Source: Terriglobia bacterium
GTDB taxonomy: Bacteria; Acidobacteriota; Terriglobia; UBA7540
Direction of reading: 5' to 3'
Assembly (NCBI GenBank): GCA_030036915.1
Contig: JASHSC010000154.1
Span: 1 to 16,948 of the forward strand
Length of the DNA stretch: 16,948 nt
Both the position numbers and the translations under genes were made by a program. Every line of letters starts with the position of its first letter. Within the stretch, counting starts at the first letter, position 1. Positions 7,044-13,655 of this stretch are shown here, in pieces. The notes beneath the pieces were generated by a model, which saw only the letters and a list, made by a program, of their open reading frames with translations, did not search any database and was not told where the DNA came from.

Positions 7044-7943
7044 ATGGACCAACCCGCCCGCAAAGAATTGACCGCATGGCTCGAATTCTACCAGGAACTC
7101 GGCATTGAGGGATTCTTCCGACGGGATGCCTCCACCGCGGCGCCGTTGCCGGGTCTGGCGGCGGCAAACCCGGCGTCGCCCGAGATTGTCGCACAAAAGG
7201 CGGCGCCTTCCCGACCCACCTCGCCCGCTCCCGGTGCGCCTGCTGCGCGGCCACGGGCCGCAATGAGTGCTCCGCCAGCTCCTTCAGCCGCTACTCATCC
7301 TCCCCAGCAAGCCATTCGTCCGCCCGCGCCTACGTTCAATCTTTTTGAGGCAGTTCCCGTGCGGCGCTCCGGGCCGGAGACGCTCAAGCAAATCCGCGAG
7401 GACCTGGGTGACTGCCGGCGCTGCAAGCTCGCTCCTACGCGCAAGACCATTGTGTTCGGCGAGGGAAATCCGCACGCTGAGCTGATCTTCATCGGTGAAG
7501 GACCGGGTGCGGATGAAGACGAACAAGGCCTGCCGTTTGTCGGTCGCGCGGGCAAGCTGCTGAACCGCATGATGGAAACCGTCGGCCTGAAGCGCGCGGA
7601 CGTTTACATTTGCAATGTGGTCAAGTGCCGTCCGCCGGGGAATCGCACGCCCGAGACGGATGAAGTGGAGGCGTGCTCGCCCTTTCTCTACCGCCAGATT
7701 GAATCCGTCAAGCCGCGCCTGATTTGCTGCCTGGGCGCTCCCGCCGTTCGCACCGTGCTGGGCATCAAGGAGGGCATTACCAAAATTCGCGGGCGGTTCT
7801 ACGATTTCGCCGGCACCAAAGCGCTCGCCACCGTCCACCCCGCCTACGTCCTGCGCAATCCCCGCGAGGAAAAAATTCTGCGCGAGGATTTTGAGAAGAT
7901 TCGGGAGTTTCTGCAGCAGACACCGCGAGGCGAGGGGTTGTAG
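7044..7943 (+). CDS. udg: Family-4 (iron-sulfur) uracil-DNA glycosylase
   Basis: This enzyme removes uracil from DNA in base-excision repair. The catalytic domain (about residue 115 onward) has GEGPGADEDEQG with the following PFVGRAGKLL, the TVHPAYVLR motif near the C-terminus, and four cysteines placed for a 4Fe-4S cluster: Cys124 and Cys127 (CRRC), Cys195 (KCRPPGNR) and Cys211. The N-terminus carries a short conserved-looking helix (LTAWLEFYQELGIEGFFRR), then about 70 residues rich in Pro and Ala, probably disordered. I chose ATG 7044 because it puts the helix at the very start; in-frame alternatives are ATG 7014 or 7017 and GTG 6996, all with poor ribosome sites. It lies 69 bases after coaBC and 98 before the MTHFR-like gene. 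Confidence 0.92.
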   Translation: MDQPARKELTAWLEFYQELGIEGFFRRDASTAAPLPGLAAANPASPEIVAQKAAPSRPTSPAPGAPAARPRAAMSAPPAPSAATHPPQQAIRPPAPTFNLFEAVPVRRSGPETLKQIREDLGDCRRCKLAPTRKTIVFGEGNPHAELIFIGEGPGADEDEQGLPFVGRAGKLLNRMMETVGLKRADVYICNVVKCRPPGNRTPETDEVEACSPFLYRQIESVKPRLICCLGAPAVRTVLGIKEGITKIRGRFYDFAGTKALATVHPAYVLRNPREEKILREDFEKIREFLQQTPRGEGL

Positions 7944-7948
7944 TTTGA

Positions 7949-8023
7949 AATCTCGAGTTTGAGATTCTCAGGTGCCAACCTTGCATAATGCCCCCACCTT
8001 CCGTAATCTGAGAATTCCAGATT
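7949..8023 (+). promoter_or_regulatory. Overlapping, mutually exclusive inverted repeats before the MTHFR-like gene
   Basis: Three short stems can form: AATCTC (7949-7954) with GAGATT (7961-7966); ATTCTCAG (7964-7971) with CTGAGAAT (8008-8015); and AATCTG (8005-8010) with CAGATT (8018-8023). The second stem competes with both the first and the third. That geometry resembles an attenuator or a leader switch, but the words are simple and similar to the tract before yicC, so chance or a degenerate intergenic repeat is equally possible. Confidence 0.25.
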
Positions 8024-8041
8024 TACTCGGACCACGCATCC

Positions 8042-8962
8042 ATGAGTTTTCAGGAAAAACTCTTCAATCGGGCGGCGCCGATGACGCTGTTCGAAGTCGT
8101 TCCTCCCGCCGCGGGCAAGCCCGAGGCTTTGGAAGCTTCGCTGCACGAGCTCCAGCCCCTGCGCGGGCGCGTGGACGCGATCAACATTCCGGAGATTCTC
8201 GACGAGCAGCGGCCCGGCGAGCGCACCAGCAAATTCATTGAGCGCATCGAACCGCGCATTCTCGGTTCGCGCATCAGGCGTGACCTGGGAATTGATGTGG
8301 TCATCAACCGCGTGACGGTTCACGATAACGAGCTGGAGCGCTGGTTCCGCGACACTGCCGGCGAGTGGAATGTGGCTAATTGGATTCTCGTCGGCGGAGA
8401 ATCGAAAGACAAGCGCTACCACGGCCCGCATCCTGCCGATGCCGCCAAGCTCGTGAAATCTCTCGGCCTGCCCGTTTCACTGGGCGGCATCACCATTCCC
8501 AGCCGCGTAAATGAGCCCGACCGCATTCGCTCGAAGCACGCTCAGGGCGTTGAGTTCTTCACCTCCCAGGTGATTTTTGACTCAAACGATCTGGTGTGGC
8601 TGATTCAGCGACTGAACGGCCTGAAGGCGCGCATTTTCATCAGCTTCGCTCCAGTTAGCAGCCGGCGCGATTTGGAATTCCTGCGCTGGCTCGGCGTGGA
8701 TATCCCTCGCGACCTTGACCGCTTTCTGATGGGCTCAAGTCAAGGCGACCCGCCGTCCGTGGAAACCTGCGTCGAGCGTTCCATCAACATGGCGCAGCGA
8801 ATTCTGATGGATGTGTTTGACAATCTACCCTCCGACCCGCCTCTCATCGGCTTGAACATCGAGTACATTACACGCAGGAATTTCGCGCCGGCGCTACAGA
8901 TGCTTGATCGGTTGGGCAAGCTCTACGCGGGACTCGTGGAAGCGAAGAGCAGGACATTTTGA
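8042..8962 (+). CDS. Divergent methylenetetrahydrofolate reductase (MetF-like) family protein
   Basis: A 306-residue TIM-barrel protein resembling 5,10-methylenetetrahydrofolate reductase, which makes methyl-tetrahydrofolate for methionine synthesis. Matches to the family are FEVVPP near the start (Glu18, where the catalytic Glu of FEFFPP sits), the strand VEFFTSQVIFD with Gln176 and Asp180, and the later segment ISFAPVSS with FLRWLGVDIP. It departs from classical MetF at the flavin site: where MetF has LRGD with Asp120, this protein has VGGES with Glu120. The start ATG at 8042 is reasonable, with no clear ribosome site. It sits between two DNA-repair/replication genes with no methionine-pathway neighbour. 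Reductase activity, cofactor and substrate are inferred; it may be a non-flavin variant or a related enzyme. Confidence 0.72.
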   Translation: MSFQEKLFNRAAPMTLFEVVPPAAGKPEALEASLHELQPLRGRVDAINIPEILDEQRPGERTSKFIERIEPRILGSRIRRDLGIDVVINRVTVHDNELERWFRDTAGEWNVANWILVGGESKDKRYHGPHPADAAKLVKSLGLPVSLGGITIPSRVNEPDRIRSKHAQGVEFFTSQVIFDSNDLVWLIQRLNGLKARIFISFAPVSSRRDLEFLRWLGVDIPRDLDRFLMGSSQGDPPSVETCVERSINMAQRILMDVFDNLPSDPPLIGLNIEYITRRNFAPALQMLDRLGKLYAGLVEAKSRTF

Positions 8963-8975
8963 AAAATTGCAAAAT

Positions 8976-9014
8976 GTAGCGGGTTAGGCAGCGCGGGCGA
9001 CCCACGCGCGCTAC
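8976..9014. repeat. Imperfect palindrome between the MTHFR-like gene and priA
   Basis: GTAGCG (8976-8981) and CGCTAC (9009-9014) form the outer arms. An inner hairpin pairs GCGC (8991-8994) and GGG (8995-8997) with CCC (9001-9003) and GCGC (9006-9009) across a CGA loop with a two-base bulge; its last base is shared with the outer arm, so the two stems compete slightly. It starts 13 bases after the MTHFR-like stop. No T-run follows. It may be an intergenic REP-like repeat or a transcript-end hairpin. Confidence 0.4.
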
Positions 9015-9071
9015 GAAACGGAACGTCTCAGGAGCGAGGCTTCCACATCCTGCCTGAAGTAGAATGCTTGC

Positions 9072-11540
9072 GTGGATCGAAATTCCTCTAACACAAACGC
9101 CTCATCACGAGCGCGGCGGGAAAACCTGGTGGACGTTGCCGTGATGGCGGGGATCCGCAACACGCTCACCTACCTTGTTCCCGATTCCCTCACCGCTCAG
9201 CCTGGCCAGCGCGTGCAGGTTCCGCTTGCCTCGCGCAGGGCTGTGGGGATTGTGCTGCGGTCAGGAAGCACTCTCCCACCCGGAATTGAAGCCCGCCCAA
9301 TTCTGCGCGTTCTCGATGCGGAGCCCGTGCTCTCCCCAGAGTTACTTGAATTAGGGCTGTGGATTTCCGACTACTACATCGCGCCCGTCGGTGAAGTTTA
9401 TCGCACCATGCTGCCGCTGCGCTCGGCAACGCGCTGCGCGCGTGTGGCGCGCCTAAGCGAGTTAGGACTCAAAAAGCTTGAGGAGATGAATACCGGAACT
9501 GACGCGGCTGCCCCGGAATTGGACGAACTTTTGAATTACCTCGCCGGGCGTGGCAGCGTTCCGGAACCGTCGCTGCGCCGGAAATTCGCCGAGCTAGTTT
9601 CGAGAGCTCTGAAAGAAAAACTGGTGGTTATTGAAGAGGTGGATCGCGATCGAGCGCAGCGGAAGGTTTATGCCGTGCGCCTCACGGGTCCCGTACCGGA
9701 AAAGCCCGTGCGTCTGTCGCCGGTGGCACTGAGAATTCTCGAAGTACTCCGTACCCAGGGATCCGCGGCGGACCATCGCGAGCTTCTTCAAACCGCCCGC
9801 GGGAACCTTGGTGCGCTCAAGAAGTTGAGCGGCTCGGGCTTGATTGAACTCTCACCTTCACCGGTTGACCGTCGTCCCACCCTCCCCTGGGATCCCGAAC
9901 TGGATGCGCCCTTTTCTCTCACGCCCGCCCAGGCCGCCGTGCTGGACGATCTTACGCAACAACTTGCGTCCGGAAAATTTCACACGGTGCTCCTGCACGG
10001 AGTCACGGGTAGCGGCAAGACAGAAATTTACCTACGCCTGATCGCGCGCTGCCTGGAGATGGGCCGAACGGCGCTGATGCTGGTTCCTGAAATTGCTCTC
10101 ACGCCTTCGGCGCAGGCGCAATTCCAGGCACGGTTTGGACCTCAAATGGCGCTGCTGCACAGCGCGTTGACAGAAAACGAGCGGCATGAGGAATGGTGGC
10201 GAATCCGCCGCGGCGAGGCGCGGGTGGTGCTGGGAACTCGCTCGGCGATTTTCGCCCCGCTGGATCGCCTGGGTGCGGTGATTGTCGACGAAGAGCACGA
10301 CACGAGTTACAAGCAGGATGAAACGCCGCGCTACAACGGGCGCGACGTAGCGGTGGTGCGCGCGCAGCTAGCCGGAGCGCTTGCGGTGCTGGGCTCGGCC
10401 ACGCCTTCGCTTGAGTCCTTCTGGAACGCGCGCGAGGGGAAGTATGGTCTCGCGTCACTTCCCGAGCGTGTGGTGGGGCGCAAACTTGCGGAAGTGGAGA
10501 TCGTGGACATGCGGCAGGAGTTTCGGGAGACGCATACGCAGGCGCCCGTCTCGCGCCGCTTGCACGAAGAAATCGAAGCACAGCTTGCCGAAGGGCGGCA
10601 GACCATCATTCTGCTCAATCGCCGCGGCTACTCGTGGTTTCTGTTGTGCCGCAGTTGCGGACAGACACGACGCTGCGAAAACTGCTCGATCTCACTCGTC
10701 TACCATCGCCGGGAGCACCGCCTGATCTGCCATTACTGCGGCTATTCCGCACCTGTGCCGCCCGATTGCCCGAATTGCCACAGCAAGCACCTGCAATATG
10801 TGGGCGAAGGAACCGAGAAAGTGGAAAAGAAATTTGCGGAACTCTTTCCGGACGCGCGCGGGGCGCGGTTGGACCGCGATGTGGCGCGCCGCCACGGGCA
10901 GTTCCAAAAAATCCTGGATGATTTCCGCAGCGGCAAAATCGATTTGCTGGTGGGTACGCAACTGATCTCCAAGGGGCATGATTTTCCGGGCGTTACACTG
11001 GTGGGCGTGCTCTCCGCGGATATGGGTTTGGGCTTTCCGGACTTTCGCGCCGCGGAGCGGACGTTTCAATTGCTCACTCAGGCGGCGGGGCGCGCGGGGC
11101 GCGGCGAGATACCCGGGCGTGTGCTGGTGCAGACTTTTTTCCCCGATCATTACACCATTCGCATGGCGGCGGAACAAAACTACGAAGCGTTCTTCAACAA
11201 GGAAATGCGCTTCCGCCGCATGATGCACTACCCGCCGGTGACCGCGCTGGCCAATGTGATCGCCCAGGGAGCGAAGTTGGATCAAGCCGCGCGGGTGGCA
11301 AAGCAGGTAGGCGATTTTCTGGTGCCTCTGGAGAAGGAAATGGAGGGCCTGAGAGTTTTGGGACCAACCCCGGCGCCACTCGCGAAATTGCAGGGCCGCT
11401 TCCGAATTCAGTTCCTGATGAAGTGCACATCTCGTGCCCGGTTGAATTCCATCCTGCGGCGCCTGGCGGATTTCAGCGAGCAGCAGGGTTTTCCGCAGCG
11501 CTCGTTGGTGATTGATATGGACCCGTTGAGCGTGATGTAG
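9072..11540 (+). CDS. priA: Primosomal protein N' (replication restart helicase PriA)
   Basis: An 822-residue superfamily-2 DNA helicase that recognises stalled or broken forks and reloads the replisome. The N-terminal DNA-end-binding region (VDVAVMAGIRNTLTYLVP and following) is present. The helicase core has Walker A GVTGSGKT with Lys316, the DEEH box at 406-409 followed by TSYKQDETPRYNGRD, and GSATPSLES. The zinc region has eight cysteines in four pairs (526/529, 535/538, 553/556, 566/569). Motifs GTQLISKGHDFP and QAAGRAGRG follow. It is longer than the E. coli protein, mainly in the N-terminal half. The GTG start is followed by a short polar stretch before the conserved domain; the ribosome site is poor. 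It ends the co-directional run and converges on the protease gene with 9 bases between stops. Confidence 0.96.
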   Translation: MDRNSSNTNASSRARRENLVDVAVMAGIRNTLTYLVPDSLTAQPGQRVQVPLASRRAVGIVLRSGSTLPPGIEARPILRVLDAEPVLSPELLELGLWISDYYIAPVGEVYRTMLPLRSATRCARVARLSELGLKKLEEMNTGTDAAAPELDELLNYLAGRGSVPEPSLRRKFAELVSRALKEKLVVIEEVDRDRAQRKVYAVRLTGPVPEKPVRLSPVALRILEVLRTQGSAADHRELLQTARGNLGALKKLSGSGLIELSPSPVDRRPTLPWDPELDAPFSLTPAQAAVLDDLTQQLASGKFHTVLLHGVTGSGKTEIYLRLIARCLEMGRTALMLVPEIALTPSAQAQFQARFGPQMALLHSALTENERHEEWWRIRRGEARVVLGTRSAIFAPLDRLGAVIVDEEHDTSYKQDETPRYNGRDVAVVRAQLAGALAVLGSATPSLESFWNAREGKYGLASLPERVVGRKLAEVEIVDMRQEFRETHTQAPVSRRLHEEIEAQLAEGRQTIILLNRRGYSWFLLCRSCGQTRRCENCSISLVYHRREHRLICHYCGYSAPVPPDCPNCHSKHLQYVGEGTEKVEKKFAELFPDARGARLDRDVARRHGQFQKILDDFRSGKIDLLVGTQLISKGHDFPGVTLVGVLSADMGLGFPDFRAAERTFQLLTQAAGRAGRGEIPGRVLVQTFFPDHYTIRMAAEQNYEAFFNKEMRFRRMMHYPPVTALANVIAQGAKLDQAARVAKQVGDFLVPLEKEMEGLRVLGPTPAPLAKLQGRFRIQFLMKCTSRARLNSILRRLADFSEQQGFPQRSLVIDMDPLSVM

Positions 11541-11549
11541 AGTTGCTGC

Positions 11550-12545
11550 CTACTGAATTTGGACGGGCGTTGGGAGAAACGTCAGGACGAGCATAATGGC
11601 TGCGACGACGGCGAGAATCATTCGGTTGCGGCCAAGGGGCACTTCCGGATCGATAACGCGCGGATGTCGGAGTCCCAGAAGAAACAGGATTACGGCCCAG
11701 ACCAGCCAGCCGTGCCAGCGGAAAATTCCGAGCGGAAGCAAAATCAGGAAAAAGCCCCGCGAGAACCAGCAGTATTTCTCGCCCAGCGCCGCGTAGAGAA
11801 TGTGACCGCCATCCAGTTGGCCGACCGGAAGTAGATTCAGGGCCGTGGCGAAGAGTCCCACCCAAGCGGCACATCCAACGGGGCTAAGAATCACTTCAAT
11901 TGGATTAACCCCGCTCCGCAGCAACTTGGTGAGTAGAATCACCGCCAGCGGACTGCCCAGCGTAATCGAATCCGGCGTGATGGTGGGCATGGTCCCACGA
12001 CTCAAAGAGATCGCCGCGATGAGTGCTGGAATGGCAAGGACAAAGCCGGCGATCGGCCCGGCGATTCCCACATCAAAGAGCTCTCGGCGGTTCACAAAGG
12101 GCGATTTGATGCGAATGAACGCGCCCAAAGTTCCGATTAGCGTTGGGGCGGCAATGAAGTAGGGGTACGTTGCGTCAATCCCGTAGTGCCGGCAGGTAAA
12201 GTAATGACCAAGCTCGTGAGCCAGCAGGATGGCCAGTAGGGTAAAGGAAAAAGGCATGCCCAGCAGGAGCTGCTCCGGGTGGCGAGCCAACTCCCGGAAA
12301 TATGCCCATGAAAGGTCCCAATCAAATGCCGGAATATTCTGGGCATAATTCTGCGCGATGTGCGTTCCCACAATCAACGTCGTGAGAAGCGTGAGCAGGA
12401 ATAAGCACACATGAAACGACAGGGAATGAAACCAACGCTTGCGGGGTCGGAGGGCGTGGCGAGAAGGAACCCACACCGGGACCGTCCAAGGTGTCTGGCC
12501 GGCGGGTAACTGGCCGATACCCCCGAATTGGGATTCCTCCCCCAT
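11550..12545 (-). CDS. Site-2-type membrane zinc metalloprotease (peptidase family M50)
   Basis: A 331-residue multi-pass membrane protein of the site-2 protease family, which cuts substrates inside the membrane. Zinc and catalytic residues are visible: HELGH at residues 110-114 within a transmembrane helix and LDGGH at 245-249, preceded by NLLPVGQ, providing the distal Asp245. Between them GTLGAFIRIKSP and RRELFDVGIAGPIAG resemble the plant/cyanobacterial EGY-type subgroup more than RseP, and no PDZ domain is present. Hydrophobic segments cover most of the chain from about residue 45 on. The ATG at 12545 is preferred over a TTG two codons upstream; neither has a good ribosome site. It lies 54 bases after the HU gene and may share its promoter. 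Its substrate is unknown. Confidence 0.88.
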   Translation of the reverse strand: MGEESQFGGIGQLPAGQTPWTVPVWVPSRHALRPRKRWFHSLSFHVCLFLLTLLTTLIVGTHIAQNYAQNIPAFDWDLSWAYFRELARHPEQLLLGMPFSFTLLAILLAHELGHYFTCRHYGIDATYPYFIAAPTLIGTLGAFIRIKSPFVNRRELFDVGIAGPIAGFVLAIPALIAAISLSRGTMPTITPDSITLGSPLAVILLTKLLRSGVNPIEVILSPVGCAAWVGLFATALNLLPVGQLDGGHILYAALGEKYCWFSRGFFLILLPLGIFRWHGWLVWAVILFLLGLRHPRVIDPEVPLGRNRMILAVVAAIMLVLTFLPTPVQIQ

Positions 12546-12599
12546 GCGCAAATGACGATAAAATCCATTGTCGTCCGCTCCCTGCCGCCTGTAAATAGG

Positions 12600-12869
12600 T
12601 TAGGTGAGAGACTGGAGTTCCTTGCCGGGCTTGAAGCGCACTGCCTTACCGGGGGGGATGCTGACTTCCGCACCCGTGCGGGGGTTTCGCCCGATGCCCG
12701 TCTTGCGAGGTTTCACGTTGAAAACGCCAAAACCACGCAGTTCGATGCGGTCGCCCTGCATCAGAGCTTTCTTCATGGAGTCGAAAACGGTCTCAACGGC
12801 CATTTCGGCTTTTGTCTTGGTCATGCTGGTGCGGTTTACGACCTCATTAATGATATCAAGCTTTATCAC
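12600..12869 (-). CDS. HU/IHF-family DNA-bending protein
   Basis: An 89-residue histone-like protein that binds and bends DNA as a dimer and helps organise the nucleoid. The family hallmarks are the GFGVF segment (47-51) and the beta-arm motif RNPRTG (61-66) with the intercalating Pro63, followed by PPGKAVRFKPGK. The start is GTG, which is strongly supported by a perfect AGGAGG (minus strand, bases 12875-12880) five bases upstream. A near-consensus promoter lies just upstream with a short leader of about 20 bases, consistent with high expression expected for HU. It is divergent from dcd and followed by the membrane protease gene on the same strand. Whether it acts as HU or as an IHF subunit cannot be decided from this sequence alone. 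Confidence 0.94.
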   Translation of the reverse strand: MIKLDIINEVVNRTSMTKTKAEMAVETVFDSMKKALMQGDRIELRGFGVFNVKPRKTGIGRNPRTGAEVSIPPGKAVRFKPGKELQSLT

Positions 12870-12896
12870 GCAAACCTCCTGAAAATACAGGCTTTA

Positions 12897-12925
12897 ATCC
12901 TAAGAATTGAGAGATGCATTGTCAA
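12897..12925 (-). promoter_or_regulatory. Sigma-70 promoter of the HU gene
   Basis: On the minus strand a perfect -35 TTGACA (12925-12920) and -10 TAGGAT (12902-12897) are separated by exactly 17 bases. Transcription would begin near base 12890, giving a leader of about 20 bases that contains the AGGAGG ribosome site. The -35 shares six bases with the -35 of the opposite dcd promoter. Confidence 0.65.
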
Positions 12926-12947
12926 GAATATTCTCCTCGACTATGAT
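12919..12947 (+). promoter_or_regulatory. Sigma-70 promoter of dcd
   Basis: TTGTCA (12919-12924) and TATGAT (12942-12947), each five of six to consensus, are 17 bases apart. Predicted start is near 12954, leaving a leader of about 80 bases. The spacer contains the 10-bp palindrome AGAATATTCT (12925-12934), next to the -35 boxes of both divergent promoters. Confidence 0.55.
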
Positions 12948-12977
12948 GCTTCGCTCTTTGCTTGAAGAATCGAACTG

Positions 12978-12989
12978 AACCGATCGGTT
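12978..12989. promoter_or_regulatory. Perfect 12-bp palindrome in the dcd leader (possible operator)
   Basis: AACCGATCGGTT is a perfect palindrome about 25 bases downstream of the predicted dcd transcription start. Position and symmetry would suit a dimeric repressor site, but no regulator is identified and the match could be accidental. Confidence 0.25.
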
Positions 12990-13033
12990 TATCGATGCTA
13001 TTTGCCGCCCCACATTCCGCGAGGTGAGACAAT

Positions 13034-13588
13034 ATGCCCGTCAAGAATGATCGCTGGATTCGGAAGATGGCCCTTGAGCACGAGATGATTCGCCCATTCG
13101 AGGAAAAGCAGGTTCGCGAAGGGGTGATTTCCTACGGGCTCTCGTCTTACGGGTACGATCTGCGCGTCGCCGATGAATTCAAGATCTTTACCAACGTCAA
13201 TTCGACGATTGTCGACCCAAAAAAGTTTGACGAGCGCTCGTTCGTGGAATTCAAGGGACCGGCTTGCATCGTTCCGCCTAATTCCTTCGCACTGGCCCGT
13301 TCGGTGGAATACTTCAAGATCCCGCGCAACGTGCTCACCATCTGCGTGGGAAAATCGACTTACGCCCGATGCGGCATCATCGTGAATGTAACGCCTCTCG
13401 AGCCGGAGTGGGAAGGTTTCGTGACGCTCGAAATCTCCAATACCACTCCGCTGCCGGCGCGGGTTTACTCGAACGAGGGACTCTGCCAGATTATCTTCCT
13501 GGAGTCGGATGAGAGCTGCGAGACCTCATACAAAGATAAAAAGGGCAAGTACCAGGCTCAGCAAGGGATTGTGCTGCCCAAGATTTAG
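13034..13588 (+). CDS. dcd: dCTP deaminase
   Basis: A 184-residue trimeric enzyme of the dUTPase fold that converts dCTP to dUTP, feeding dTMP synthesis. The signature is GKSTYARCGIIVNVTPLE (Lys107 to Arg112 region), then WEGFVTLEISNTT with Glu133 as the likely catalytic glutamate, and a QIIF strand. The long form with a GKYQAQQGI-type C-terminus is the variant common outside enterobacteria. The ATG is set by GAGGTGAG (13021-13028) five bases upstream. Its divergent partner is HU. A product of dUTP fits a cell that also carries a uracil-DNA glycosylase, but that gene is in another transcription unit. Whether the enzyme also has dUTPase activity, as in some actinobacterial and archaeal homologs, cannot be judged here. 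Confidence 0.94.
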   Translation: MPVKNDRWIRKMALEHEMIRPFEEKQVREGVISYGLSSYGYDLRVADEFKIFTNVNSTIVDPKKFDERSFVEFKGPACIVPPNSFALARSVEYFKIPRNVLTICVGKSTYARCGIIVNVTPLEPEWEGFVTLEISNTTPLPARVYSNEGLCQIIFLESDESCETSYKDKKGKYQAQQGIVLPKI

Positions 13589-13598
13589 AAGGGCGGTT

Positions 13599-13648
13599 GT
13601 GAACGGATAGTGGCTATTGGTTAAAAACCAGCCACTGCGTCCGTTCAC
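13599..13648. repeat. Long hairpin (20 base pairs) between dcd and the M48 gene
   Basis: Three nested arms pair: GTGAACGGA (13599-13607) with TCCGTTCAC (13640-13648), AGTGGCT (13609-13615) with AGCCACT (13630-13636), and GGTT (13619-13622) with AACC (13626-13629), closing a three-A loop. Small internal asymmetries (one base against three, and a three-base bulge) interrupt it. It begins 10 bases after dcd and ends 7 bases before the M48 start codon. No T-run follows, so it is a REP-like element or an RNA-level control or stability hairpin rather than a standard terminator. Confidence 0.6.
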
Positions 13649-13655
13649 CAGAATT

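Noticed and set aside
10692..11285. 197-codon open frame on the minus strand
   Set aside because: It is antisense to the zinc and helicase motifs of priA and encodes nothing recognisable.
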